The position numbers and the translations under genes are program-made. The notes beneath the pieces were generated by a model. It saw only the letters and a list, made by a program, of their open reading frames with translations. It was not told the origin of the DNA and ran no database searches. A DNA stretch of 64,000 nucleotides from the NCBI GenBank assembly GCA_025677825.1, contig JAIXMO010000003.1, positions 248,001 through 312,000 of the forward strand. The letters run 5' to 3'. Positions 23,672 to 34,682 of the stretch are shown here, piece by piece (within the stretch, counting starts at the first letter, position 1; every line of letters starts with the position of its first letter). The stretch comes from Helicostylum pulchrum (taxonomy: Eukaryota; Mucoromycota; Mucoromycetes; Mucorales; Mucoraceae).

Positions 23672-24429
23672 GTTCAGTCTAGCTGAGCTCTTGTGATATT
23701 TATCGATTTCAAAGCTGAAAAACCACTACTTCAATATGTATTACTTACACTGGATGAAAAATATTATTTATAAATGCCTCAGCTCATAAAAAAAAAATTG
23801 CCGTTGTAGTAATTAAATGAATTATAGGATAATTTATGGCGTACTTAGAATAAGAGAGTTTATAGTAAGAGCAGTTCTATTCTCAAAAATACTTCAAAAT
23901 CTGATATTTAGTATTGGCTTTAAATCTTTGTATCGCTCAAATCCAAAGTTTTTTTTTACATGTTGACCGCCTTTACTCATAAGTTTTACGAGCAAAAAAA
24001 ATATATAGTTAACAACACTACTTACCAAAGTTGGAATGTGATTTAGTTTGAGCCACCATGAAAAAATTCCGACTTTAGAAGCTAATTGTTATAGCGTAGA
24101 ACCATGGCATCTACTACCACTCTCTTCTTAAGAAGGGTCTTTCTCGAAATATCATTGGTTTTTATCAAATAAGTATAACCATGAAATGACCTGCCATAAT
24201 GAATCTACAAACAACACAAAGTGGCCAATTATTGAAAAAGAGTTCTGGTTCTACAGATGATAGTAGAGACCTCTGGAGTTGAACAAAAGAAAAACTACTC
24301 TGTATAACCAGTTTAGGCTTGAATACGACGTCAGATGGGAGAGATTTGATGTCCAAAAAAGGGGATTTAAAAAATGAAAAAGCTGTTGTTTTTTGCATTT
24401 TTTTTTTTTTTTTCCCTTTTCCTAAAACT
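23672..24429. other. Intergenic with a small coding-like scrap
   Basis: Mostly AT-rich. The plus strand at 24199-24282 reads MNLQTTQSGQLLKKSSGSTD and ends in TGA; after that stop the same frame stays open (SLGLNTTSDGRDLMSKKGD) into the FHA gene start at 24430. It could be a remnant or an upstream ORF; nothing is recognisable. Confidence 0.35.
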
Positions 24430-25947
24430 ATGATGACCGAGTCTTCTACAGTTATGCCGGTACATGACGAAACCGTTAAATTAACAAAGCCAAAAGGTAA
24501 CTACAGAAAAAAAAAAAAAGATAGTTAAACAGCTGTTTGCTTATTTACTGTTTATTATGTTAGGTCCCATGACAATACAAAAGAGAGGAACAGTTATCAC
24601 TGTAATCCTACGACCTCACAATACTAATTTTCAAACAAGAACGTTAGAATTAAGAGATAAAGTACGGATTCGAATAGGTCGACAAACTTCTGCCAAGACA
24701 GTACCTACCGTTCATAACGGTTATTTTGATTCCAAAGTATTATCAAGACAACATGCAGAGATTTGGTGTGATAAAACTAAGGTGAGACTAGTATATATAT
24801 TCTGGTTTTCTCTCTCCTTTATTTATTCCAAAAGTAAATGTAGGTTTTTATAAAGGATGTAAAATCAAGTAATGGTACGTTTGTTAATGGATCCAGATTA
24901 TCGAATGAATGTGAAGAAAGTGAACCAAAAGAATTAAAGAATCAGGATGAAATTGAGTTTGGTATTGATATTGTTAATGATAATGGGGCAGTCATGTACC
25001 ATAAAGTGTCTTGTTCCGTTCATATATTCTCTATGCCTTTATCCCAGGTGGATGATGCTATTATTAAAGACCTTTCAAATACAAGTCAAGTTCAAATATA
25101 TCCTGATCCTCACGTAAAAATGCTTGTTTGTGTGTAAATTTCATTGTTCCTTCATTCTAATTTTTATTTATTTTTAAAAAAAAATAGTTGTCTCGTAAAA
25201 CATCTACTTCGTCAATTAATACATTATCCTCTGTTAATACAGCAGAAAATGGATCAGTTATAACTACAACTACAGCTGGAAAACGAGCAAAGAAACTGGA
25301 AAGTGTATTGGCGAAATTACATGTAAGTTGTAATAAATTTTAAAAAGGCAAATTTATTGACGCACTACATTAGGCAGAAATAGAGAAATCGAGACTAGTA
25401 GAAAACGAATTAAAATCGATCAAGGACACTGTAATGGATTTAGATAAAGTATTCGGTCAAGAGAAAATGCGAAAGACGGTATGGTATTTTTTTTTTTTAC
25501 ATGTATAAAAAAAAAAAAAAAAGGTTGTACACTCACACTATTATGTTAGGATGAATTACAGTTTAAATTAACACAAGCTGAAACGAAAATAAAGTTATTT
25601 GATGAGAAATGGAGACAACAGACTCGATCCATTTTAACAGCGAAAAACGAGCTCCAGCGTCTAGAAAAAGAACTGGCTAAAGCAGACGATTGGAAAATAG
25701 AACGAAGCAAACTCATGCAGGAATTACTTGACGAACAAAAAAAGTCAAGACTGTTACATGAACAATTAAAAAAGCAAGGCAATTTTTTGGACGCATTTCA
25801 GGTATATTATAAACTTTTTTTTATTTAAAAAGAAAAAAACATGACAATGACAAAAACCCTTTTTTATTGTAGATTAAAAGTATACAACTTTTATTTGCAG
25901 TATTAATAGGCATTATTTCTACACTGTTTTATGTCTTGTATAACTGA
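24430..25947 (+). CDS. Tail-anchored FHA protein, SLMAP/Far9-Far10 (STRIPAK) type
   Basis: Seven exons (24430-24496, 24564-24781, 24844-25113, 25188-25322, 25374-25478, 25550-25801, 25873-25947) give 373 residues. An N-terminal FHA domain has the phosphothreonine-binding pattern: IRIGRQT, SKVLSRQHAEI, then KDVKSSNGTFVNG. It is followed by a Ser/Thr linker, a coiled coil rich in Glu/Lys/Leu (about residues 220-345), and a C-terminal hydrophobic anchor of about 20 residues (LLFAVLIGIISTLFYVL) with two residues after it. FHA plus coiled coil plus tail anchor is the architecture of SLMAP and yeast Far10/Vps64, which recruit the STRIPAK phosphatase-kinase complex to membranes. Introns lie between, not within, the FHA core motifs except before KDVKSSNG. 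Confidence 0.88.
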
Positions 25948-26081
25948 ACTATTGTTTATATCTTACTATTTATATCTATATATGTACTCCCTACAACAAC
26001 CCTTTTTTTAAAAAAAAGATACCATTTTTTTTTTTTTTTGATAAAAAAAAATTACAGTTTTTTATTATTATTGTTATTTAT

Positions 26082-26489
26082 TTAATTATAATCAAGATAG
26101 CTTCCTCTGTGGTGATGTCTTCCATAGTCATAACCCATTTGGTTATAACTTTGGTTGTAGTATGGGTAATGGCCATAACTTGAACCGTGACGAATTCTGT
26201 TATAAATTGATCGAATTGTACTTTGTTTATACGGTAAATAACTGTTACCGTAAAGTCCGGCGCCGTATCCACCACCACCATATCCACCACCGCCGCCGTA
26301 CATACCACCACCACCAACACCATAACCTCCTTGAGATAAATAAGCTGTTGAGTTTGGGTAATATCCTCCTCCTCCTCCTCCGTATCCCATGCCTGTATTG
26401 TAATAATTTGACATTGGGTAATTCATTAGTTGTTGTTGTTGACCATACATTCCAGGTGGGTATCCTCCTCCCATGCCATAAGAAGACAT
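26082..26489 (-). CDS. Gly/Tyr-rich low-complexity protein
   Basis: A single open frame encodes Gly, Tyr, Pro, Asn and Gln-rich sequence (MSSYGMGGGYPPGMYGQQQQ, then runs of Gly with interspersed Tyr, then a His/Tyr-rich end with GRHHHRGSYLDYN). The ATG at 26489 is the first in frame. The frame stays open upstream through SYPYYPY to a CAG acceptor near 26514, so an unseen 5' exon is possible. Such proteins occur as phase-separating RNA-binding tails or as wall/secreted proteins; no RRM or signal peptide is seen. Confidence 0.5.
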   Translation of the reverse strand: MSSYGMGGGYPPGMYGQQQQLMNYPMSNYYNTGMGYGGGGGGYYPNSTAYLSQGGYGVGGGGMYGGGGGYGGGGYGAGLYGNSYLPYKQSTIRSIYNRIRHGSSYGHYPYYNQSYNQMGYDYGRHHHRGSYLDYN

Positions 26490-26535
26490 GTATGGGTAAT
26501 ATGGGTATGACACTGGAGTAAAATAATGAGTACAA

Positions 26536-28453
26536 ATAACAATGACTTTATTTGGAACTTACTTTTTATTTTAAATTATTTTTTTTGGGCAGAAAGAACA
26601 ACAAAAGAAAAGGTGAGCAAAAAAGAAAAAAAACTCTTTTTAAATCGTTTTTCTATCACTGTGACCACAATAGTAGATCCTTCTCTCGGAATGAAGTACG
26701 CTCCGGGGGTTAATCAGATGATACAGTACAGTACTTTTTTTGAAAGCCAATTAGAATTGAATCATATGATTTTATTCATTCATCCTACTCTTCTTTTAAA
26801 AAGAGCTTGCTTTTTGCATTTAAAGTACATTATAATTGCAAACTAGCTTGTACCTAAGAAAAAAAAAATGCCTTCCCCGCTTATACCCTTTTTTCTTCTT
26901 CTTCAATTGATGGTGCAATCAACTTTGTTGTACTTGTATAGTGCGACCCTACACATCTATTTTTAATAGACCATGCTTATCATATATACAGGAAGCTTTA
27001 GAGAACTAATCGCAAACAGGCAAAAAACCAGGTTTACTTTTTTTTTTTTTAAAAAAAAAACGGATACCGCGTATGGAACAATAAAAAAGTTCTTGTAATT
27101 ATCGCTGTAGTTCATTTACTATTTCTTTTTAACAAAAAATATCTTCAAATAAACATGGCCAATTGATAAATACGTGAAATGCATATACGGCGTACTGTAT
27201 TATACGCAGTAAACACGTTGGGACAAACATATACGTCCCTTTTTTTCGATCTCTGTAGAATGCTTTTTCTGATTTTGGAGCGCATACTATTCAGTACCCA
27301 CTCCTCGTTCCAAATAGCAAATTTATAATAAAACGTGAGATAAAAAATGGTACATTATTTAAACTTTTTTCAGCAGGAAATGACTTTTTTGTTGCAAAAA
27401 AAATCAGTAAACAAAGACTATTTAAGGGAATCTTGACTGAACTTCAAAAACTTTTTTCTTTTTGGGCGAAAAAAAGGTGGATCAATTACAATAGAATTGT
27501 GGATATATATTTTTCTTGATCCCACGTTTACGGGCCTTTGAGAAAAGGCCCGTTTACTGCGCGACTTTCTAGAAGCAGCTAGACTATATCTATTATTTGG
27601 TTGCGTAAAATGTCTTTTTTAACAAAACCCTTATATTATATCACTTGGAACAAGCACTACTTTCTGGTAAAAGTGACTTTTTTTTGAAAGGAAGAGGGTC
27701 AGTAATCAATTATGGAGTATAAAAGGAAGGAAATGACTTTTTCTCGACTAAAGTTATTGACGTTAAAGCAAGTGATGAAGCCATGTGAGTAAAATAGATT
27801 AAATTAGTAGCTTTTTTATAGTTGATACTAAAAAGGCTGTGCATGTCACCCTTGTTCTTTTGACATAACATGTTGTCAATTCTAGTTTCATAGGTTTGTG
27901 TGTATTTATAGCTCAATAAGAAGGAATAAAGTAAATACACCCATCAAAATATTGACTCTTCCTTTTTTGCTTGTATATCGTAATATCCGACTACTTGTTT
28001 TTTTTTCTACGCGTGAGAATGGTTTTCTGCATAATGTATCGTCAAGTTGTATACCTCAAACATAAAAGTTAATAGAGTATAAGCTCAGGATGCTTGCTTA
28101 TATACAAATTACGCAAAGGGTATAATCAGTATCAGTTTAAAGAAAATGTACAAGAACGATTTTTTATTATTGAAAGCACAAACCATTTTATTTCAACCTA
28201 TAAATACGAAAGAAAAAGAGAAGCTATACTTTCTCTCCAGTGAAAGATATTAGTTTTATTATGACAGCCCCACGTAACCCTTTCACCTTCTCGAGTTACT
28301 ATATTCATGATTGGCTTAAATTGGTTCCCGCCTGTACATTGATAGGCTGATAATGATTCTTATTTGTCCAGCCACCATTTTAGATGACCCAAAAAATTTT
28401 CTACATACTTTTTTTTTGTAATCTTTTTACTTTTTTGATTAAATTTAGATAAA
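26536..28453. other. Long intergenic region
   Basis: About 1.9 kb with no gene that I can support. It contains a strong 22-base hairpin at 27531-27552, several poly-T/A runs, and, just before 28454, the promoter of the eIF2-alpha gene. Confidence 0.5.
27531..27552. repeat. Perfect 9-bp inverted repeat (hairpin)
   Basis: CGGGCCTTT, a GAGA tetraloop, then AAAGGCCCG. It is GC-rich in an AT-rich intergenic region. It could be a structured RNA element, a cruciform, or chance. Confidence 0.6.
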
Positions 28454-29671
28454 ATGGCCGACGACCGTTTCCAATGTAGAATGTACGAGCAAGAATTCCC
28501 ACAAGTTGATGATGTGGTTATGGTCAACGTTCGTCAGATTGCTGATATGGGTGCTTATGTTAAGCTTGTAAGATTACTTTTTTTTAAAGAAAAAGAAAAA
28601 AGTTTTTTTTTTTAGTAAATTTACTAATTTAATAACCTGTAAATAGCTTGAGTACGGAGATAGAGAGGGTATGATCTTACTTTCTGAATTATCCAGAAGA
28701 CGTATTCGTTCAGTCCAAAAGTTGATTCGTGTTGGTAGAGATGAAGTTGTTGTTGTTCTCAGAGTTGATGAAGAGAAGGGTAAAAAAAAAACTTACTACA
28801 ATAAAAAAAAAAGGCACGGGGCGCGTATACTTACTCTTTTATTCTGTATATAGGTTATATTGATTTATCCAAGCGTCGTGTTACTCCTGAAGATATTATC
28901 AAGTGTGAAGAGAAATACAACAAGTCAAAGGCTGTTCATTCTATTTTACGTCATGTCGCTGAAAAGAACGACTTGCCTCTTAAAGAGTTGTACGAAATCA
29001 TTGGTTGGCCATTGTACAAGAAGTTTGGTCATGCTTACGATGCTTTCAAAATGGCTATTGTGTAAATATATAAACTTTGTTAATTTTGTTGTGTACTAAT
29101 TATAATTATAAAATAGTGACGCCGATACTGTTTTCCAGGGTATGACTTTCTCTGAAGATGTTCGCAAGGAATTATTATCTATTATTAGACGTAGAATGAC
29201 ACCTCACCCTGTCAAGATTCGTGCTCGTAAGTGAATAATATACATATAAAAAGAGATGTGGCTAATATATATGTGTGTGTGTGTTTGTGTTTAGAACTCG
29301 ATTTAAGATGTACTGGTATTGATGGCGTTAATGCTATTAAGAGTGCTTTAAAGTCTGGTGAATCAGTTGGTTCTGAAGAAGTTCCTATCAAGATTACATA
29401 CTTGGCTGCTCCCTTTTATGTTATTACTGTTGATTCTTTGGATAAAAAGCTCGGTTTTGAAGTCATTGAAAAGAGTATTGAGGCAATAAAGGCAACTTTG
29501 GATAAGTTTTCTTGGACTAAATTCAAGGTCGAGAAGGAAGCCAAGTTGGTTTCTGACTCTGATGATCGTGATTTCGCTGCCTTGTTAGCTCAAGCTGAAA
29601 AGGAAAATGCACTTGTCAGTGGTGATGAAGATGAGGGTGATGCTGTCGCTGCTTCCGATGACGATATGTAA
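28454..29671 (+). CDS. SUI2: Translation initiation factor eIF2 alpha subunit
   Basis: Five exons (28454-28567, 28647-28779, 28854-29061, 29117-29226, 29295-29671) give 313 residues, close to the 304 of yeast. The N-terminal S1 domain contains the regulatory phosphorylation site context [20 protein letters not shown]; the serine before RRRI is the target of GCN2-type kinases. The helical domain ([14 protein letters not shown]) and the C-terminal alpha-beta domain ([19 protein letters not shown]) follow, then an acidic tail typical of fungi. It delivers initiator tRNA with eIF2 beta and gamma. Exon 3 ends in a split Val codon (GT|T), supported by the resulting DADTVFQGM. Confidence 0.97.
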
Positions 29672-29865
29672 AAAAAAAAGAAATAAATAAAAAAAGAGAT
29701 AAAAAAAGATATCAGCATATGCGAATAAATAAAATAGACGTAGTTTAGTTGTAGTATCAACATTTCAATTGTTGTGACGTTTTTGAAGCTTGTACAGAAT
29801 ATAAAATAAATTTTTCTTTTTTTTTTGTTGCTCTCTCTTTTTTCTTTGTATACATATATAACGAA

Positions 29866-30858
29866 ATGACCATTTATTATACAGCTACATTCTTCATTCT
29901 CATTATTGAGGTAAGTTTTTTTTTGTTTAAGCAGGCTCAAACAATAGTAAAACACTAAGCTTATTTGTATGTTTTTTTTATTAGATGGTTGCCTTTGGCA
30001 TCCTTGTTGTAAGTTTTTATTTATTTTATATTCATCTCGTTCCTTATTTTTATTTTTTATTTTTAAGGTACCTCTCCCCACGCGTTGGCGTAGAGTAGTA
30101 TTTAAGTTTGTCTCTGGTTCGCCCCTTGTAAGTATAACTATATTTTTTTTTTCTTGCCTTGCACTAACAAATTGGATAGGTTTTACAAGCTATTAGCATT
30201 TTAAAGATTGTCTTTGGGTAAAGTATCATATATTTCTTGTTTTATATAAAATATCACTAACTTGTTTTTTTGTTCTAGCTTCATCTTTTTATTATTTATC
30301 GGTAATTGTGACATAATAGGAAACCGGAAATAGCCCGTGAAAATTAATCATACTATTATTTCTACAGATGCCGTTAACCGTTTGCAACGTCTTGACCAAG
30401 AGAAACCCGTTGAACAAGGTCACCGTGATTTCGGCTATGAAGAAAGTCAAAAGGCCAACAAGTTTTATGCTCAAAGAAATTTATATTTATGTGGATTCAC
30501 TCTCTTCTTATCACTGTAAGTATTATTATTTTTTGGTGAGCTAAATGAGTTGGGTAACTGATGATATTATTCTAGTATCCTCGAACGTACTAGTACTATT
30601 ATCATTGCCATGTTAAAGCGTGATGAGGAATTGGAATATGCAAAGGAAGAACATAAATCTTCCAGTAAAGATCAAGAACGTTTAGTTGAGATGGAAAACG
30701 ACTTTAAGGCTAAAATTGAAGCTCTTAATAAAGAAGTAGAACAATTGCGCAGTGAAACTGAGGGCTTTGAAGCTCTCAAGCAAAAGACTGAGCAAGAAGC
30801 CGCAGAATACCATAAGCTTGCTGTTCAACAAAACTTGCTTCCTGCAGAAAAGAAATAA
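29866..30858 (+). CDS. BAP31-like ER membrane protein (Yet family)
   Basis: Seven exons (29866-29910, 29985-30008, 30068-30127, 30180-30217, 30279-30301, 30368-30515, 30576-30858) sum to 206 residues. The N-terminal half has three membrane segments (YYTATFFILIIEMVAFGILV; SILKIVFG plus the next exon; LYLCGFTLFLSLILERT). The C-terminal half is a coiled coil (KAKIEALNKEVEQLRSETEG). The order PLPTRWRR-VVFKFVS and RNLYLCGFTLFLSL matches BAP31/Yet1/Yet3, ER proteins that act in membrane-protein export and quality control. It ends AEKK, a KKXX-related tail although the lysines are at the very end. Two exons are tiny (24 and 23 bases). Confidence 0.9.
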
Positions 30859-30986
30859 AATGATAAAATAAAAATGTACTTTTTTTTTTTTTTTTGCTTC
30901 ATAGCAGAGAGAACCCGAGAGATCTTTTTTATTATAATGATTAGGATATGATATTGTGTATTTACAGCTTGGGATATTATTTATAA

Positions 30987-31363
30987 TTAAACCAATATAG
31001 CCTGATTGATTTCAAACGTCGTTTCTTCGTCTTCTTCATCAGCAAAGTCATCAGGATCATAAACAACTCTAATAATTAAAGAGCATGAAGGACAACGAGC
31101 AACATCGTCACCGTCTCTCAAGTCATCCTACAGTATCATTTTTAAGTAATTCAACTCTCAAGTATATATAAAAAAAAACCATTCAAATTGCTTACCAAGT
31201 AAATCTCGAATTTGTCGCCACATGGACAAGGATAAGTATAACGACCTTCATCCTCATCAAACTCAAAGTCCTCAATTTCAACCTAAAGTTTTATTTTTTA
31301 AAAAAACTATTGACATATGATAAATTTCAAAAGTATGCTTACTTCGTCGTAAAAAGAAGCCAT
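30987..31363 (-). CDS. DPH3: Diphthamide biosynthesis protein DPH3 (CSL zinc finger)
   Basis: Three exons (31343-31363, 31196-31282, 30987-31127) give 82 residues. The CSL-type zinc/iron site is complete: YPCPCGDKF and [15 protein letters not shown]3 transfers electrons to DPH1-DPH2 for diphthamide synthesis on eEF2 and also works with Elongator. Length and motif spacing match the family. The 3' end converges on the BAP31 gene, with about 130 bases between stop codons. Confidence 0.95.
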
Positions 31364-31758
31364 ATTAGTAATGGAAAAAAAAAGCCTTTCCCCTCAATTT
31401 TTTTTTTTTCAGACATCCCTTTAAGGATGTAAAATAAACCAGTCACTAAACCACACTTGACCAATTACTACATTCGTAAAGGATAAGAGAGGTTACGGAG
31501 GAAGAAGTACGTTTTTTAAATCAATATTTTATTTTAACAGTAGTTTATGTGGAATGGATTTTATGCGGAATGGATTTTATATGGAATGGATATGGATTTT
31601 AAAGGGTAGCAAAAAGTAATAGGGTATAGGGTAGGTGTGAGTAAGTAATTAGTTTGTATGGGAATAAAAGTTTAAATTAGTAGTAGTACATGACTACAAG
31701 TTAATGCTATTTACAAAAAAAAAAGTACAAGTAGATTTCATTTTAGATACTAGACGTG
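31364..31758. other. Intergenic with short tandem repeat
   Basis: Upstream region of DPH3, with three near-repeats of GGAATGGATTTTAT at about 31551-31600. No gene seen. Confidence 0.5.
31551..31600. repeat. Short tandem repeat, about 3 units of ~18 bp
   Basis: Three successive copies of GTGGAATGGATTTTAT-like sequence, the third shortened and followed by ATGGATTTTA. Confidence 0.7.
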
Positions 31759-31944
31759 TCAATTAGAAGTTGAATATGTGTAATTATAGATAATAACCAA
31801 GACGGACAGCACAAGCATATATTTAAATGTTAACCCAAAAAGTAAACGCTCTCTATAGTTATCAACCCAACAACGAAGAGAAGCCACCTCAGATGGATAG
31901 AACTCCTCTACCGATGGAACTACTATTCCAGTTATGGTATCCAT
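31759..31944 (-). CDS. Small single-span membrane ORF, hypothetical
   Basis: A 61-residue ORF starting MDTITGIVVPSVEEFYPSEV, with one hydrophobic stretch (YMLVLSVLVIIYNYTY) near the C-terminus. Codon composition and lack of low complexity make it coding-like. It lies 31 bases downstream of another membrane ORF on the same strand and may be part of the same, perhaps broken, gene. No family recognised. Confidence 0.35.
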   Translation of the reverse strand: MDTITGIVVPSVEEFYPSEVASLRCWVDNYRERLLFGLTFKYMLVLSVLVIIYNYTYSTSN

Positions 31945-31975
31945 AAAGACCCCGTCTTATCTAATATGGAACTGG

Positions 31976-32371
31976 CTATTCGCGCGCATCGGCTGCACTT
32001 TGGTAACTTCTGCGTGTAATTTTAGATATTACATTAAATAAGAGTATGCCACCAACGTCTTGACCATAATAAATTATTAAGCATATGAACCAGCCAAAAG
32101 AGAGACCAAGTAGTTTGTCAGAAACCCAACCTGCAGAGATAAATTGAAAATAGACATCCAACCGTAGCATAACTACCAACAGGGAACCAGCCATAAAAAA
32201 AAAAGCAGATACTAGAAGCCAGTTATAGGCACCAGTTATAGCTAAGGAAGTAAAAGAGATGGAGGAATGAGCAACTTTACCAAAGATTTGGAACGAAATA
32301 AAGCAACAACAACAGTGCGGAGACCGGAACAAACGCCGATAAGTTTTTTTTTTTTTTGTAGAGAAGAACAA
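31976..32371 (-). CDS. Multi-span membrane ORF, hypothetical (5' end unclear)
   Basis: An open frame of about 130 codons with at least three hydrophobic segments (AYNWLLVSAFFFMAGSLLVV; LLGLSFGWFICLIIYY; GGILLFNVI) and a polar end (TRRSYQSAADARE). The only in-frame ATGs are internal, the first beginning MAGSLLVVM, so the 5' part or a 5' exon is missing or broken; a T/A homopolymer precedes it. No family recognised. The stop at 31976 is followed closely by a second small membrane ORF. Confidence 0.4.
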   Translation of the reverse strand: MFFSTKKKKTYRRLFRSPHCCCCFISFQIFGKVAHSSISFTSLAITGAYNWLLVSAFFFMAGSLLVVMLRLDVYFQFISAGWVSDKLLGLSFGWFICLIIYYGQDVGGILLFNVISKITRRSYQSAADARE

Positions 32372-32632
32372 GCAGAGTTTCAGTAGGACTTGAGCATTAT
32401 TGTAGGAGAACTTGAGTATATTTTTTTGGATAAAGTTTTACATGTAGTGTATTTTTTTTTTTTTGCACACTTTCACTTTTTTTCTTACTTACTTTAACAG
32501 TATTTCCTCATCCCATATTGAAATATCAATCGATGCAGTTGAAATACGGGACATAAGTTGTAGAGAGGTAAAGGTGAAAAGAGTAATAAAAAAAAAGGGA
32601 AAAGTATGTCTAATTTGTACTACCTTCCTTTT

Positions 32633-32700
32633 TTTTGCATGATTTGTTTACTTTGCCCAAGTCGAAAGATTTTTTTTCTTATCAAGCTTCCAACTAAGAC
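32633..32700 (+). repeat. Dispersed repeat, similar to 43867-43960
   Basis: TTTGCATGATTTGTTTACTT and the following CCAAGTCGAAAGATT correspond to TTTGCATGATTCGTTTACTT and CACAAGTTGAAAGATT near 43873. It may be an old mobile-element fragment. Confidence 0.55.
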
Positions 32701-32707
32701 AGTTCCC

Positions 32708-32901
32708 GTAAAAACATGAGATCATCTATCGCCATCACTATATGAAAACTATCTTCGTTGTTTATACCTATGATGCAGGCAACTTTTTTTTTTTTCATCC
32801 AGTTTCTAGAAAACGTAAGATTGTCTATCGTCATAATTATATGAAAACTATCTCCGTTGTTTATATGATGGAGCCAACTTTTTTTCTTTCTTCTATACAG
32901 G
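32708..32901 (+). repeat. Tandem repeat, two units of about 95-100 bp
   Basis: Both units read approximately GTAA(A/G)A..., TCTATCG(C/T)CAT, TATATGAAAACTATCT(T/C)CG, TTGTTTATA and (G)GCAACTTTTTTT, at about 32708-32805 and 32813-32901. Divergence between units suggests an old duplication. Confidence 0.75.
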
Positions 32902-33960
32902 ACTTATACGCCGCCTATATGTAGGATAGTCTGTTTAAAGCTATGTAGATCGACATGTTTTATTATTAATCATTGTTTTAAAAAATATATAGGAAAATCA
33001 TACGTACCGATAAAAAAGAGTAATAAAATAAAATACAGTTATAAAAGCGAAAAAGAAAAAAGAAAAAGAGCTTAAATAGTGGAGAAAAATTGCGACAAAA
33101 CACATGACTCGATTAGTCCCGCACTTGAAAAAAATACTAAAATACCATCTGCTCGTGTAATCAAAAACATATTTGTTTGGTTTCTAGTGGTACCAGAACT
33201 GAATAAATTGAGCTGTCGTGTAATGATTAAAAGAAGATATTGGATAATTCTAAGATGATTCCCAATGTATAAAAAAAAAATCTACTGCATCGTCTTGCTA
33301 GACGGGTTTGGCTGGATAAACTACTTTTATCAAGCAAAGCAACCAATTTTTTTAAGGATTGGATATAGTTATCCGTATCTGTAACACGGATGTAGTCCTG
33401 AGTGGCTGTGCTACTTTCGATTCTTCACGCGAAGTAAAAAAAGCCGCATTCGCGAGCACTATATCTGCAGCCATTATAAGGAGCGAGCAGTTGAATATAT
33501 ACTACATCTACAGGCCATCGTAATAATTAAGTTTTGATACGTTTGGTAAACTCAAATTATTTGTCTCGTTATTTCATATACCAGCCATTACTTTTTATTT
33601 CTTTTTTAATATGTCAATTTTAGATCCTTTGTATGAAATAAGATACCTTGATTTAGTGTAGATACAAACGAATGTGTATACCCTAAAATTACTACCTTAA
33701 ACAGTTCAACTCAAAAGAGCTCGGCTTATGTTTTGTAATATACGGCAAAAACAATATATTGACATTATATTCCTTTTCAGCCAACCATCTCAAGTATCCT
33801 ACTCACTTAATTTACTGGTTTATTATTATCTAAGTACGTTTTTTGGCTATCAGTTTCACTCTTAATATATACACACTTTTCTATTTTTAAGATATACCAT
33901 TGTTTCGCGGCATATGTAATTTTATAATTAGAAAAAAAAAAGAATAGGCACATCTTCTAA

Positions 33961-34507
33961 ATGGCGTTGGAGGCACTCGATCGGCTATTATTGTTATCTA
34001 ATACTGATAAAAGTCTTTTGTTAAAACCATTAGTGGGTTCAAATCGATCCTAGGTAGATGTCTTTCTAATTCTATGTCTATCGGTGACACCATCTCAAGT
34101 AATAAAAATATCCCTTTAGCCAGGATCTAAACCTCAAACAACAGCAGAAGACAATTAAATCTCTTTTTGGACACTTTAAAGTTGTTTTGATGACAAAACG
34201 ACTTCTTTTTGCTTTAGGAACATATATTCGTGATGCGGGCTACAGCCTAAACCTGTCATACGTATGTTACCAATCCATCATAAAATATAAGAGGAATTGT
34301 ACAAGTTAATAAAGGAAAGTATGGCGTACATTCCTTGTTACGTACGTTTGTAAAGTATTTTTTCTTTTAAAAAAAGGAACCCGATATCTGCACGGCATCA
34401 CAATCGGGTGGAGCACTTGCAACAAGAAATACTCTTAAGCACAGTGATTGTTTTAAGAAGAATAACATCCTTTCGTACGGAAATAAAAGAAAAAAAAAGC
34501 GCTAGAA
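33961..34507 (+). pseudogene. Possible small uncharacterised gene or relic
   Basis: Three coding-like pieces: 33961-34053 (MALEALDRLLLLSNTDKSLL to an in-frame TAG right before a GTAGAT donor), 34123-34260 (DLNLKQQQKTIKSLFGHF, then KRLLFALGTYIRDAGYSLNL, to a GTATGT donor), and 34379-34507 (EPDICTASQSGGALATRNT, ending in a Lys run and stop). Composition is coding-like, but the stop at the end of piece 1 argues for a relic or a wrong splice choice. No family recognised. Confidence 0.35.
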
Positions 34508-34682
34508 AAAAATCAGAATAATACAAAGTTATAAGACATAAACTCCTTTAAAGACGTACAGACTAAAAAAGAAAATAGAATAAATGGGTCTACACACACT
34601 TCTTTTTTTTCTCAACAGCCATTTTTTCCCAAAAACTTATTACAAATCATACTGTATCCAGTAAAATGTACTGGTAATTTAT

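Larger units (their letters stand above)
32372..33960. other. Intergenic, repeat-bearing
   Basis: AT-rich region with a two-unit tandem repeat (32708-32901) and a stretch near 32633-32700 resembling 43867-43960. A GC-richer patch with CGCGAAGT...GCATTCGCG lies near 33428-33455. No intact gene seen. Confidence 0.4.

Noticed and set aside
26162..26521. Plus-strand ORF opposite the Gly/Tyr-rich protein (His-rich)
   Set aside because: His/Leu-rich text is the antisense of Gly/Tyr codons; the minus-strand frame explains it better.
29590..30081. Minus-strand ORF over the end of eIF2-alpha and the start of BAP31
   Set aside because: Overlaps two well-supported genes and has low-complexity composition.
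34035..34055. GGGTTCAAATCGATCC, resembling a tRNA T-arm
   Set aside because: No acceptor stem, D-arm or anticodon arm can be built around it. I found no convincing tRNA or rRNA gene in the window.
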